Source of the DNA: Streptomyces sp. NBC_00358 | GTDB taxonomy: Bacteria; Actinomycetota; Actinomycetes; Streptomycetales; Streptomycetaceae | Reading direction: 5' to 3' | Assembly: GCF_036099295.1 (NCBI RefSeq) | Contig: NZ_CP107976.1 | Span: forward strand, 6,386,001-6,450,000 | DNA: 64,000 nucleotides | Part shown: positions 7,514-16,249 of the stretch, in pieces | Numbering within the stretch: the first letter of the stretch is position 1 | Layout of the letters: the number at the start of each line of letters is the position of its first letter | Notes under the pieces: generated by a model | The model's input: the letters and a program-made list of their open reading frames with translations, nothing else | Told to the model about the DNA's origin: nothing | The model's database searches: none | Position numbers and translations under genes: made by a program

Positions 7514-8621
7514 TCTGCCCCGGCCGCAGTACCGTCGAGGGGAACGACGGGTGGTTCGGGGAGTCCGGGAAGTGCTGGGTCTCCAGGCACATGCCGTCGC
7601 CCTGCCGGTAGGTGCGACCGGAGGGGCCGACCAGGGTGCCGTCCAGGAAGTTGCCCGAGTAGAACTGCACGCCCGGCTGGTCCGTCGCGATCTTCAGGGT
7701 GCGGCCGGACCTCGGGTCGCGCAGGGTCGCGATGTGCTCGGGCCGGGTGGTGACGCCCTTGTCGAGGACCCAGTTGTGGTCGAAGCCCTTGGCGGTGACC
7801 AGCTGCGGGTGGCCGACGCGGATGTCCCGGCCGATCGGCTTGGCCGTGCGGAAGTCGAAGGGGGTGCCGGCGACCTTCGCCAGCTCACCGGTGGGGATGA
7901 GTCCCGAGTCGGTGGGTGTGAAGCGGCCCGCGGCCAGGTGCAGCTCGTGGTCGTAGATGCCGCCGCTGCCCTCACCGGCGAGGTTGTAGTACGTGTGGTT
8001 GGTGAGGTTGACGACCGTGGCTCTGTCGGTGGTGGCCCGGTAGTCGATGCGCCAGTCGCCGTGCGCGGTGAGGGTGTACGTCACCCTCACCTTCAGCGTG
8101 CCCGGGTAGCCCATCTCGCCGTCGACGCTGGTGTAGTACAGGTGCAGGCCGACGTCGGAGCCCGAGGTGAAGCCCTCGATGTCCCACACCTTGGTGTTGA
8201 AGCCCTTGGCGCCACCGTGCAGGCTGTTCACGCCGTCGTTGACGGAGAGCTGGTAGCTCTTGCCGTCCAGGGTGAACTGCCCCTTGGCGATGCGGTTGCC
8301 GTAGCGGCCGATCGTCGCCCCGAAGAACGTGGTCCCGGCGACGTACGACGCCAGGTTGTCGTACCCGAGGGAGACGTTGGCGTAGTGACCGTGCCGGTCG
8401 GGGATCTCCAGCGACTGGACGATGCCGCCGTAGGAGATGACCTTCAGACGCGTGCCGCCGTTCGCCAGCGACCAGCGGTAGATCTTGGTCCCGTCGGCGA
8501 GCCTGCCGAAGAGTTCCTTCTCGGGCTTCCCGCCACCCGAGGCGTGCGCCGTGCCGATGGTGGCCGCGGTTAATCCCGCTGCCGCCGCCGCTGCTATGAC
8601 CGTACGTCTGCTCGTTTCCAT
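7476..8621 (-). CDS. galM: Secreted aldose 1-epimerase (mutarotase)
   Basis: Interconverts alpha and beta anomers of free aldoses. It is 381 aa, galactose mutarotase-like. A Tat-type signal (METSRRTVIAAAAAAGL) ends near AHASGG, so the enzyme works outside the cell. Family motifs include YGGIVQSLEIPDR, GRYGNRI, NSLHGG, the catalytic His in NLTNHTYYNL, VLD near the sugar site, LQFYSGN, and the catalytic Glu in CLETQHFPDSPN. ATG 8621 is chosen over the upstream in-frame ATG (8636) because AGGAG sits 7 nt before it. It lies directly behind the sugar transporter operon, separated by a terminator hairpin, which suggests it conditions sugars released by the secreted glycosidases for uptake. Confidence 0.93.
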   Translation of the reverse strand: METSRRTVIAAAAAAGLTAATIGTAHASGGGKPEKELFGRLADGTKIYRWSLANGGTRLKVISYGGIVQSLEIPDRHGHYANVSLGYDNLASYVAGTTFFGATIGRYGNRIAKGQFTLDGKSYQLSVNDGVNSLHGGAKGFNTKVWDIEGFTSGSDVGLHLYYTSVDGEMGYPGTLKVRVTYTLTAHGDWRIDYRATTDRATVVNLTNHTYYNLAGEGSGGIYDHELHLAAGRFTPTDSGLIPTGELAKVAGTPFDFRTAKPIGRDIRVGHPQLVTAKGFDHNWVLDKGVTTRPEHIATLRDPRSGRTLKIATDQPGVQFYSGNFLDGTLVGPSGRTYRQGDGMCLETQHFPDSPNHPSFPSTVLRPGQTYRTSTVHSFGA

Positions 8622-8642
8622 GCGGCTCCTGCCCAAATGGAG

Positions 8643-8666
8643 GGGCCCCGCCTTTCGGCGGGGCCC
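8643..8666 (-). terminator. Terminator hairpin after mmsB
   Basis: A perfect 10-bp stem GGGCCCCGCC/GGCGGGGCCC with a TTTC loop, 8 bp beyond the permease stop codon on the minus strand. It separates the transporter operon from galM. Confidence 0.8.
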
Positions 8667-8673
8667 GGCTGAC

Positions 8674-9918
8674 TTACGAACCGACCTTGCGCTTGTTCCA
8701 CACGTCGAACCCGACCGCGGCCAGGAGCACCAGGCCCTTGATGACCTGCTGCCAGTCGCTGCCGATGCCGACGAGGTTCATACCGTTGTTCAGCACGCCC
8801 AGGACGAGACCACCGATGATCGCGCCGAGGACCGTGCCCACGCCGCCACTCATCGACGCACCGCCGATGAACGAGGCCGCGATGGCTTCGAGTTCGAAGT
8901 TCAGACCGGCCTTCGGGGAGGCCGCGTTGAAGCGGGCCGCGAAGACCAGGCCCGCGAGTGCGGCGAGCATGCCCATGTTGAGGAAGACCAAGAAGGTGAC
9001 CTTCTTGTCCTTCACACCCGACAGCTTGGCCGCCGGAAGGTTGCCGCCGATCGCGTAGATGTGCCGGCCGATGACCGCGTTGCGCATCAGGTAGCCGAAG
9101 CCGGCGACCAGGACGCCCAGGATCAGCAGGACCACCGGAGCACCCTTGTAGCTGGCGAGCAGCATGGTGACGGTGAGCACCGCGGCGATCAGCGCGACGA
9201 GCTTGAGAAGGAAGAGGTTCTTCGGCAGGACGTCGAGCGAGAACTCCTGCTGCCGCTTGCGGTCGCGGACCTCCTGGATCACCACGAACGCGATCAGGCC
9301 GATGCCGAGCAGCAGCGTGAGGTTGTGGTAGTTCGTGGTGGGTCCGACCTCGGGCAGGAAGCTGTTGGCGACCTTCTGCAGACCCTCGGGGAACGGGCCG
9401 ATCGTCTGGCCCTTGAGGAAGATCTCGGTCAGACCGCGGAAGGTCAGCATGCCCGCCAGGGTCACGATGAACGACGGTATGCCGCCGTACGCGATGAGGA
9501 AGCCCTGTGCGGCGCCCGCCGCGGCGCCCATGGCCAGACACAGCACCACGGCTATCGGCCAGGGGATGTTGTGGTCGACCATCAGCACGGCGCCCACCGC
9601 GCCGACGAAGGCCGTCAGCGAGCCGACCGACAGGTCGATGTGGCCCGCGATGATGACCAGCATCATGCCGATCGCGAGGATCAGGATGTAGCTGTTCTGC
9701 AGCACCAGGTTGGAGACGTTGCGCGGCAGCAGCAGGTCTCCGCCGGTCCACACGGCGAACAGCACCACGATCAGACCGAGGGCGAACAGCATGCCGTACT
9801 GCCGCATGTTGCGGCGCATGCCGTGCAGCATCAGCTGGAGCAGGTTCTCTCCGGCGTCCGAGCCGCTCTTGCCGGCCGGCGCCGGGGCCGGCGTCTTGGC
9901 GGTCACATCCGTGCTCAT
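8674..9918 (-). CDS. mmsB: Monosaccharide ABC transporter permease
   Basis: Membrane subunit of a CUT2-type importer (ribose/xylose class). It is 414 aa with a Pro/Ala/Lys N-terminal cytoplasmic segment, then about ten hydrophobic segments beginning at LFALGLIVVLFAVWTGG. The family signature AGHIDLSVGS is followed by the GGIPSFIVTLAGML region, and the coupling helix sequence ELEAIAASFIGGASMSGG lies near residue 345. A charged loop (EVRDRKRQQEF) near 220 is long and resembles MmsB/XylH permeases rather than RbsC. The ATG overlaps the mmsA stop by 4 bp (ATGA), so translation is coupled. The likely sugars are xylose, arabinose, galactose or glucose, as for ChvE systems. Confidence 0.93.
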   Translation of the reverse strand: MSTDVTAKTPAPAPAGKSGSDAGENLLQLMLHGMRRNMRQYGMLFALGLIVVLFAVWTGGDLLLPRNVSNLVLQNSYILILAIGMMLVIIAGHIDLSVGSLTAFVGAVGAVLMVDHNIPWPIAVVLCLAMGAAAGAAQGFLIAYGGIPSFIVTLAGMLTFRGLTEIFLKGQTIGPFPEGLQKVANSFLPEVGPTTNYHNLTLLLGIGLIAFVVIQEVRDRKRQQEFSLDVLPKNLFLLKLVALIAAVLTVTMLLASYKGAPVVLLILGVLVAGFGYLMRNAVIGRHIYAIGGNLPAAKLSGVKDKKVTFLVFLNMGMLAALAGLVFAARFNAASPKAGLNFELEAIAASFIGGASMSGGVGTVLGAIIGGLVLGVLNNGMNLVGIGSDWQQVIKGLVLLAAVGFDVWNKRKVGS

Positions 9919-11465
9919 CGGGTTACCTCTTTGTCCTTCGTCATCTGGCGCATCAGCGTTTCCTGCGAGGCCTCCGCCCGCGAGAACTCACCCGTCAGCC
10001 GCCCCGCGGCCATCGTGTAGATGCGGTCGCACATTCCGAGCAGCTCCGGCAGCTCGGAGGAGATGAAGACGACCGCCTTGCCCTCGGCCGCCAGCTTGTC
10101 GATGACCGTGTAGATCTCGAACTTGGCACCCACGTCGATCCCGCGGGTCGGCTCGTCGAGGATCAGCACCTCGGGACCCGCGAAGATCCATTTGCTGAGG
10201 ACGACCTTCTGCTGGTTGCCGCCGGACAGCTTGCCCACCGGCTCGAAGACGGTCGGCGCCTTGATGTTCATCGAGGTGCGGAAGCCCTCGGAGACCTGCC
10301 GCTCCGCGTGCTCGTCGACCATCCCGCGCTTGGCGACCTTGCCCAGGGCGCTCAGCGTGATGTTGCGGTTGATGGTGTCGATGAGGTTGAGCCCGTAGTG
10401 CTTGCGGTCCTCGGTGACGTACGCGATGCCGTGCCCGACCGCTTCGGACACGGTCTTCGTACGGATCTCCGCGCCGTCCCTGACCACCGTGCCGCCCGCG
10501 TACCGGCCGTAGGAGCGCCCGAAGACGCTCATCGCCAGTTCGGTGCGGCCGGCGCCCATGAGTCCCGCGATGCCGACGATCTCGCCGCGCCGCACGGAGA
10601 TCGACACGTCGTCGACCACCTTGCGCTGCTGGTCGATCGGGTGGAACACGGTCCAGTCGCGGATCTCCAGCGCGGGCGCCGCACCCGCCTCCGGCTCGTG
10701 CGGCGTCCGCTCCGGGAAGCGGTGTTCGAGGTCGCGGCCGACCATGCCGCTGATGATCCGGTCCTCGGTGGTCTCCGCGGCCTTCACGTCGAGCGTCTCG
10801 ATCGTCCGCCCGTCGCGCAGGATGGTCACCGAGTCCGCGACCCGCTCGATCTCGTTCAGCTTGTGCGAGATGATGATCGCGGTGATGCCCTGGGTCTTCA
10901 ACTCCAGGATGAGATCCAGGAGTTTGCCGCTGTCCTCGTCGTTCAGGGCGGCCGTCGGCTCATCCAGGATGAGCAGCTTCACCTTCTTCGACAGCGCCTT
11001 CGCGATCTCGACGAGCTGCTGCTTTCCCACGCCGATGTCGGCGACGCGGGTCTGCGGGTTCTCGTCGAGGCCGACCCGCCGCAGCAGCTCGGAAGCGTGC
11101 CGCAGCGTCTCGGTCCAGCTGATGAGCCCGCGCGTGGCGTGCTCGTTGCCGAGGAAGATGTTCTCCGCGATGGAGAGATAGGGCACCAGGGCCAGTTCCT
11201 GATGGATGATCACGATGCCGTGCTGCTCACTGGCCCTGATGTCCTTGAAGGAGCAGACCTCCCCCTCGAAGAGGATGTCCCCTTCGTAACTGCCGCTCGG
11301 GTGGACGCCGGAGAGGACCTTCATCAAGGTCGACTTGCCGGCGCCGTTCTCACCGCAGATGGCGTGGACCTCGCCCTGTTGGACGGTCAGGTTGACGTCC
11401 GACAGCGCCTTGACGCCGGGAAAGGTCTTGACGATCGAGCGCATTTCCAGGACGGGTCCCGCCAT
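9915..11465 (-). CDS. mmsA: Monosaccharide ABC transporter ATPase, two nucleotide-binding domains
   Basis: Energises the sugar importer. It is 516 aa with the duplicated ATPase typical of RbsA/XylG/MmsA. The first domain has Walker A GENGAGKST and Walker B LLILDEPTAAL. The second has a degenerate P-loop-like GLMGAGRTEL, the signature KLSGGNQQKV and Walker B LILDEPTRGID. A sugar-permease-type LSNMSH-like switch is replaced by HKLNEI. ATG 11465 (MAGPVLEMRS) is preferred because GGAAGG lies 8 nt upstream; a TTG five codons earlier would start inside that ribosome site. It lies 32 bp downstream of chvE and overlaps mmsB by 4 bp. Confidence 0.94.
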   Translation of the reverse strand: MAGPVLEMRSIVKTFPGVKALSDVNLTVQQGEVHAICGENGAGKSTLMKVLSGVHPSGSYEGDILFEGEVCSFKDIRASEQHGIVIIHQELALVPYLSIAENIFLGNEHATRGLISWTETLRHASELLRRVGLDENPQTRVADIGVGKQQLVEIAKALSKKVKLLILDEPTAALNDEDSGKLLDLILELKTQGITAIIISHKLNEIERVADSVTILRDGRTIETLDVKAAETTEDRIISGMVGRDLEHRFPERTPHEPEAGAAPALEIRDWTVFHPIDQQRKVVDDVSISVRRGEIVGIAGLMGAGRTELAMSVFGRSYGRYAGGTVVRDGAEIRTKTVSEAVGHGIAYVTEDRKHYGLNLIDTINRNITLSALGKVAKRGMVDEHAERQVSEGFRTSMNIKAPTVFEPVGKLSGGNQQKVVLSKWIFAGPEVLILDEPTRGIDVGAKFEIYTVIDKLAAEGKAVVFISSELPELLGMCDRIYTMAAGRLTGEFSRAEASQETLMRQMTKDKEVTR

Positions 11466-11497
11466 GGTCGTGCCTTCCAATCACTAGGGGGTGGCGG

Positions 11498-12610
11498 TTA
11501 CTTGAGGTCGCTGTCCTTGTAGTAGCCCGTGCCCACGAGCTCCTTCTCGTAGTTGGTCTTGTCGACGCCGACCGGCTGGAGCAGGTAGGCGGGGACGACC
11601 TTGGTGCCGTTGTTGTACGTCGTGGTGTCGTTGAGCTCGGGCTTCTTGCCCTTGAGCGCGGCGTCGACCATGCCCGAGGCCACCGTCGCGAGCTTGCGGG
11701 TGTCCTTGTAGACGGTCATCGTCTGCTCGCCCGCGATGATCGACTTCACGGAGGCCAGCTCGGCGTCCTGGCCGGTGACGATCGGCAGCGGCTTGCCCTT
11801 GGAGCCGTAGTCGTCCGACTTCAGCGAGGAGAGGATGCCGATGGAGATGCCGTCGTAGGGCGAGAGCACGGCGTCGACCCGGGCGCTCTTGTACGAGGAG
11901 GTCAGGATGTCGTCCATGCGCTTCTGGGCGGTGCCGCCGTCCCAGCGCAGGGTGGTGACCTGGTTCAGCGCGGTCTGGCCGGACTTGACCACGAGCTGCT
12001 TCTTGTCGATGTACGGCTGCAGGACCTTCATCGCGCCGCCGAAGAAGTACTTCGTGTTGTTGTCGTCGTTCGAGCCGGCGAAGAGCTCGATGTTGAACGG
12101 GCCCTTCTTCGAGCCGTCCGCGAGACCGAGCTTCTGCAGGATGTAGTTGCCCTGGAGCTCGCCGACCTTCGAGTTGTCGAAGGAGGCGTAGTAGTCGACG
12201 TTCTTGGTGCCGAGGATCAGGCGGTCGTAGGAGATGACCGGGATCTTCGCGTCGGCGGCCTGCTGGAGCACGTTGTTCATCGACTTGTTGTCGATGGCCG
12301 CGATGATCAGGGCCTTCACACCCTGCGTGATCATGTTCTCGATCTGCGAGACCTGCTGGTCCGGGTCGTCCTCACCGAACGCGAGCTTGGTCTTGTACCC
12401 CTTGGCCTCGAGGTCCTTGACCACGTTGTTGCCGTCGCCGATCCAGCGCTCGGAGGACTTCGTCGGCATCGAGATGCCGATCGTGGCGCCCTTCGTGTCT
12501 CCGGACTTGTCCTTGCTGCCGCCGTCGCTGTTCTGGCCGCAGGCGGTCAGGGCGAGGGCGAGGGAGGCGGCCCCGGCTATGGCGGTGAGGGCGGCTCTGC
12601 GGTTACGCAT
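11498..12610 (-). CDS. chvE: Sugar-binding lipoprotein of the ABC transporter (ChvE-like)
   Basis: Extracellular periplasmic-binding-protein-like receptor anchored by lipid. It is 370 aa with a lipobox LTAC (Cys about residue 23 from the chosen start) after a short hydrophobic helix, then a Gly/Ser/Lys linker. The type I fold begins IGISMPTKSSERW. YDRLILGT, FAGSNDDNNTKYFF, SPYDGIS and IVTGQDAE match the ChvE/MmsE-type multi-monosaccharide receptors. Three in-frame ATGs occur; 12610 is chosen because AAGGA lies 8 nt before it. It is the first gene of the transporter operon, with about 140 bp of upstream DNA that likely carries the promoter. Confidence 0.92.
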   Translation of the reverse strand: MRNRRAALTAIAGAASLALALTACGQNSDGGSKDKSGDTKGATIGISMPTKSSERWIGDGNNVVKDLEAKGYKTKLAFGEDDPDQQVSQIENMITQGVKALIIAAIDNKSMNNVLQQAADAKIPVISYDRLILGTKNVDYYASFDNSKVGELQGNYILQKLGLADGSKKGPFNIELFAGSNDDNNTKYFFGGAMKVLQPYIDKKQLVVKSGQTALNQVTTLRWDGGTAQKRMDDILTSSYKSARVDAVLSPYDGISIGILSSLKSDDYGSKGKPLPIVTGQDAELASVKSIIAGEQTMTVYKDTRKLATVASGMVDAALKGKKPELNDTTTYNNGTKVVPAYLLQPVGVDKTNYEKELVGTGYYKDSDLK

Positions 12611-12751
12611 GATCATCATCCTTGATGTCTTGGACCGGGCTCGGTCTCGCGGAACTCGGATGCTCCGGGAGCTTTGAGACTGGAAGGCCGAGAGGGTGTG
12701 TTGGATTGTGCGCGACTGTGTCGGCTTGTGTGAAGGGGGTTTGTGCGAACG
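12611..12751 (-). promoter_or_regulatory. Probable promoter region of the sugar transporter operon
   Basis: 141 bp without a gene, upstream of chvE. It contains several CACAA/TTGTG-type elements (TTGTG at 12706, 12726 and 12741 on the plus strand), which could be repressor half-sites. I cannot assign a regulator, and no strong -10/-35 pair stands out. Confidence 0.4.
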
Positions 12752-13720
12752 TTATGAGGGAGTGTCGAACCGCGTGAGCGTGCCGGGCAGCCGGGTGCCG
12801 AGCGGCGCCATGTCGTCGCCCGCTCCGTGCCGCGCGAGCAGGTCAAGGGCGAGACGGCCGCGCCGCACCCGCTCCCGGGCCGTGCTCAGGGTCAGGTCCC
12901 GCAGATGGTGTCCGTACGGGTAGATCCCGGGGGACTTGGACAGCCCGAACTTCAGATACAGCGGTGCGCCGCGGCGGATCAGCTCGGCGACCTCGTACAT
13001 CCGTATGTACCCGCCGAGATCGTCGGGGGCCTCGATGTACATGTCCATGGGGGCGGCGGAGACCCGCCGGATCTGCGTGAGGTGATCGAGCGTCAGGTCG
13101 CTCGGCACGTTCAGCGAGTCGGCGCCGAGGTGCTCGTACACGGCGTACGCGGCCGGGTTGACCGGACCGATCAGCGCCGAGACCTTCAAGGTGGTGTCGG
13201 CCGGGATGAGCCCGGCGACCCGTGCCCGGTGCAGTGTCCACAGCACGCCCTCGTCGGCGACGAGCAGGCATTTGACGCCCAGTTCCGTCGCCCGGACGGC
13301 GTCCTCGACGCAGCCGGCCACGGCGTCGTGGCCACGGGCGCGCAGTCCGCCGCCGCGCGAGTCGGAACGGACCGAGGCGCCGATGTCCCAGATGCCGCGC
13401 GGGCCGGTGAACAGACACAGTTCGATGTCGCGTTCACCGGTGGCCTCGACCATCTCGGTGATCTCGGCGTCGGTCAGCATCCAGACGCCGCTGCCCTGGC
13501 TGATCCGGTGGATCGGCACATCGAGCCGGGAGGACTCCTTGAGGACCACGGCGAGCGCCTCCGGCCCCTCGACGGAGGGAACCTCGGTGCGCCAGCGGCC
13601 GCCTCCGGGGAAGGTGTGCGGCGAGGCGTCGGCGGGGGAGAGGGCGGGCGCGCCCAGGCCGAGCGCGGCGAGCGCGCTCTCACCGGGTCGACGGGCTGCC
13701 GTAGGGGAGGCGTCGGTCAC
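12752..13720 (-). CDS. TIM-barrel-like protein of unassigned function (possible U32-peptidase relative)
   Basis: 322 aa with no signal peptide or membrane segment. After a Pro/Ala-rich N-terminus the sequence alternates beta strands and helices (IELCLFTGPRGIWDIGAS, CLLVADEGVLW, LKVSALIGPVNPAAYAVY, LNVPSDLTLDHLTQIRR, MDMYIEAPDDLGGYIRMYE), as in a (beta/alpha)8 barrel. Similarity to the U32 peptidase fold is my impression only; the Cys-containing U32 signature is not seen, so peptidase activity is doubtful. The start is GTG 13720 with AAGGA about 7 nt upstream. It sits between the sugar-acid operon and the sugar transporter, both on the same strand, so a role in sugar metabolism or lyase chemistry is likely. 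Codon use is like its neighbours. Confidence 0.85.
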   Translation of the reverse strand: MTDASPTAARRPGESALAALGLGAPALSPADASPHTFPGGGRWRTEVPSVEGPEALAVVLKESSRLDVPIHRISQGSGVWMLTDAEITEMVEATGERDIELCLFTGPRGIWDIGASVRSDSRGGGLRARGHDAVAGCVEDAVRATELGVKCLLVADEGVLWTLHRARVAGLIPADTTLKVSALIGPVNPAAYAVYEHLGADSLNVPSDLTLDHLTQIRRVSAAPMDMYIEAPDDLGGYIRMYEVAELIRRGAPLYLKFGLSKSPGIYPYGHHLRDLTLSTARERVRRGRLALDLLARHGAGDDMAPLGTRLPGTLTRFDTPS

Positions 13721-13784
13721 GAGCTGTCCTTCATGTTCGGTATTTCGGGCGGGGTTCGCGGCTAAGGGTGTGCGGGGGCCTGGT

Positions 13785-13827
13785 GTACGCCGGTACGGAG
13801 CCGTCAGGAGTCTCCGTACCGGCGTAC
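13785..13827 (-). terminator. Terminator hairpin after the alcohol dehydrogenase gene
   Basis: A perfect 16-bp stem (13785-13800 with 13812-13827) and an 11-nt loop, 11 bp past the dehydrogenase stop on the minus strand. Confidence 0.75.
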
Positions 13828-13838
13828 GGCTCGGGTGG

Positions 13839-14843
13839 TCACGGCTTCAGCAGGACCTTGCCGACCTTGGGATCACCGGACCCCACCAGCTCGATGGCCT
13901 CCGGGAACGCGGCGAGCGGCAGCTCGTGCGTCACCAGCGGCGACGGGTTCAGCAGACCGGCGCCGAACACCCGCACCGTGTGCGCCCAGGCCTCCGGCGG
14001 TGCCCCGAACACGGTGTGCACCTCCAGTTGCCGTACGACGAGATCGGTCGGGTCGAGCCCTTCGGCACCCGGCGCGGGGATCCCCGTGAGGACCAGGCGT
14101 CCGCCGCGCCGCAGCAGGGAGGCGGCGGTGCGCGCGGCGGACGCGGACCCGGCGGTCTCGATCACGACGTCGAAGTCGTCCGGGAGTTCCTGGTCCCTGG
14201 TACGGAAGTCGGTGGCGCCGAAGTCCTTCGACAGCGCCGCCCGGTCCGGGCGGGTGCCCACCACGAGCAGCTCGGCCGGAGATCCCGCCTTCAGGAACTG
14301 CACGGCGAACATCCCGAGCGTTCCGGTGCCCACCACGGCGACGCGCTCACCGGGACGGGCGTTCGCCTTGAGCGCGGCGGCCGCGATGCAGGCGGCCGGC
14401 TCCAGCAGGGCGGCGGCGGTCAGATCGGCGTCGTCGGGCAGGACGTGGAGCAGCCGGGCCGGCAGCGTCAGCGTGCCCGCCATCGCGCCGGGCTGGGTGA
14501 ACCCGGTCTCCTCGTACCCGGCCGTGCACAACGTTGTCTCGCCCGCGTGGCAACGGTCGCAGACCTGGCAGTTGCGGAAGCCCTCACCGACGACCTTGCG
14601 GCCGACGAGTGCCGCGGGGACACCGGCGCCGACCTCCTCGACGGTCCCGGACCACTCGTGACCCGGGGTCAGGGGGTAGCGGACGTATCCCTCGGGCCGG
14701 TTGCCCTGGTAGACCTCGCGGTCGCTGCCGCAGATGCCGACCGCGTGCACCCGTACGAGCGCCTCGCCCGCCGACGGCCGGACCGGCTCGTGCGGGGCCA
14801 TCCGGTGCTCGCCGGGACCCTCGACGACGACCGCGGTGCTCAC
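13839..14843 (-). CDS. Zinc-dependent medium-chain alcohol/sugar-acid dehydrogenase
   Basis: 334 aa, in the sorbitol/threonine dehydrogenase-like MDR family; oxidises a polyol or sugar acid with NAD(P). Catalytic zinc ligands are Cys in VGICGSDRE and His-Glu in TPGHEWSG. The structural zinc lobe is reduced to CQVCDRCHAGETTLC, with four Cys. The nucleotide-binding motif is VVGTGTLGMFAVQ. GTG 14843 is chosen because AAGGGGG lies just upstream and because it overlaps the stop of the enolase-family gene by 4 bp, giving translational coupling. The shared operon implies it acts on the substrate or product of that dehydratase. Confidence 0.92.
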   Translation of the reverse strand: MSTAVVVEGPGEHRMAPHEPVRPSAGEALVRVHAVGICGSDREVYQGNRPEGYVRYPLTPGHEWSGTVEEVGAGVPAALVGRKVVGEGFRNCQVCDRCHAGETTLCTAGYEETGFTQPGAMAGTLTLPARLLHVLPDDADLTAAALLEPAACIAAAALKANARPGERVAVVGTGTLGMFAVQFLKAGSPAELLVVGTRPDRAALSKDFGATDFRTRDQELPDDFDVVIETAGSASAARTAASLLRRGGRLVLTGIPAPGAEGLDPTDLVVRQLEVHTVFGAPPEAWAHTVRVFGAGLLNPSPLVTHELPLAAFPEAIELVGSGDPKVGKVLLKP

Positions 14844-15997
14844 TTCGCCCCCTTGGGCTTGCGCTGCTCCCAGCCGTCGGCCCACAGGTCGAACCGGGCC
14901 TGCTGCTGAGGGAACTCGGCCGCCGCGTCGACGTCCAGCTCGACGCCCAGACCGGGTTCGTGGGACAGCTCGAAGTAGCCGTCGACGACCTGCGGGGCGC
15001 CCTTGACGACCTTCTTGATCTCCGCGTCGGCGAAGTCGTTGAAGTGTTCGAGGATCTTGAAGTTCGGCGAGGTGAAGCCGACCTGGAGGGAGGCGGCGGT
15101 CAGCACCGGGCCGCCGACGTTGTGCGGCGCGACCAGGACGTAGTGCGCCTCGGCGGTGGCGGCGAGCTTGCGGGTCTCCCAGATGCCGCCGATGTGGCCG
15201 ACGTCGGGCTGGATGATGTCCACGGCCTGGCTCTCGAAGAGCTCGCGGAACTCGACGCGGTCGTGGATGCGTTCACCCGTGGCGAGGGGGATGTCGACCT
15301 TGGCGGCCACCTTCTCCAGCGCCTTGAGGTTCTCCGGCGGCACCGGCTCCTCCAGCCACGCGGGCTTGAAGGGCGCGAGTTCGTGGGCCAGCCGCACGGC
15401 CGTGGACGGCGAGAAGCGGCCGTGCATCTCCAGCATCAGCTCGGTCTCGGGCCCGATCGCGTCGCGCACCGCCTCGATGAGCGACACCGAGTACAGCGTC
15501 GCCGCGTGGTCGAGCTCGAAGTGGCCGGTACCGAAGGGGTCGATCTTCAGGGCCTTGTAGCCCCGCGCGACGACCTCCTGAGCGGCCTTGTGGTAGGCCT
15601 CCGGGGTCCGTTCGGTGGTGTACCAGCCGTTGGCGTACGCCTTGACCCTGTCGGTGACCTTGCCGCCGAGGAGCTGCCAGACCGGTACTCCGAGCGCCTT
15701 GCCCTTGATGTCCCAGCAGGCCATCTCGATGACCGCGATGCCGGACATCACGATCTCGCCGGCGCGTCCGTAGTCGCCGTACTTCATCCGGCGGACCAGG
15801 TCTTCGACGGCGAACGGATCGGAACCGAGAATATGGTTGGCCTGCGCCTCGTGCAGGTAGCCGAGCAGCGCGTCGGTGTGGCCCAGCATGCGGGTCTCGC
15901 CGACTCCGGTGATGCCCTCGTCGGTGTGCACCTGGACGTACGTCAGGTTCCGCCAGGGTGTCCCGACCACGTGTGTGCTGATTCCCGTGATGCGCAC
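14840..15997 (-). CDS. Enolase-superfamily sugar-acid dehydratase or cycloisomerase (mandelate racemase type)
   Basis: 385 aa. N-terminal capping domain up to about 130, then the barrel. Catalytic and metal motifs are visible: the Lys base in YKALKIDPFG, metal ligands in LMLEMHGRFSP and AWLEEPVPPEN, a third Glu in ATGERIHDR, and the His-side motif LVAPHNVGGP. This combination (KxD, E, E, E, H) belongs to the mandelate racemase subgroup, which includes galactonate, gluconate and fuconate dehydratases and cycloisomerases. The exact substrate cannot be told from sequence reading alone. It is the first gene of a two-gene operon with the dehydrogenase. An operator-like repeat lies 28 bp upstream of the start. 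Confidence 0.92.
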   Translation of the reverse strand: MRITGISTHVVGTPWRNLTYVQVHTDEGITGVGETRMLGHTDALLGYLHEAQANHILGSDPFAVEDLVRRMKYGDYGRAGEIVMSGIAVIEMACWDIKGKALGVPVWQLLGGKVTDRVKAYANGWYTTERTPEAYHKAAQEVVARGYKALKIDPFGTGHFELDHAATLYSVSLIEAVRDAIGPETELMLEMHGRFSPSTAVRLAHELAPFKPAWLEEPVPPENLKALEKVAAKVDIPLATGERIHDRVEFRELFESQAVDIIQPDVGHIGGIWETRKLAATAEAHYVLVAPHNVGGPVLTAASLQVGFTSPNFKILEHFNDFADAEIKKVVKGAPQVVDGYFELSHEPGLGVELDVDAAAEFPQQQARFDLWADGWEQRKPKGAK

Positions 15998-16024
15998 GGC
16001 AGATGCCCCCTGTGCTTGAGCGTT

Positions 16025-16052
16025 GTTCGAAATTTCGTCACACGTTCGAAAT
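16025..16052. promoter_or_regulatory. Candidate operator of the sugar-acid operon
   Basis: GTTCGAAAT occurs at 16025-16033 and again at 16044-16052, a direct repeat with a 19-bp period (about two helical turns). The first copy also forms a 10-bp palindrome, CGAAATTTCG (16028-16037). The position, 28-55 bp upstream of the dehydratase start, fits a repressor site. No regulator gene lies next to it in this window. Confidence 0.55.
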
Positions 16053-16249
16053 GCTGGCGTGACAGTAAGGACGCGGCCCGGGGAGTGTCAATGGGTCGCG
16101 CACATAACGGTTTCGCCGCGATGGGCGCAGGATGGCGGGGAACGTTCGGTGGTGTCGGGGTCTGACGGACCGGAATACTTGATTCCGCACAGAACCTTCA
16201 CAACTGCGCCTATGAACGTTACCGGCGGTGACCCTAGTCTTCCCGCGTC

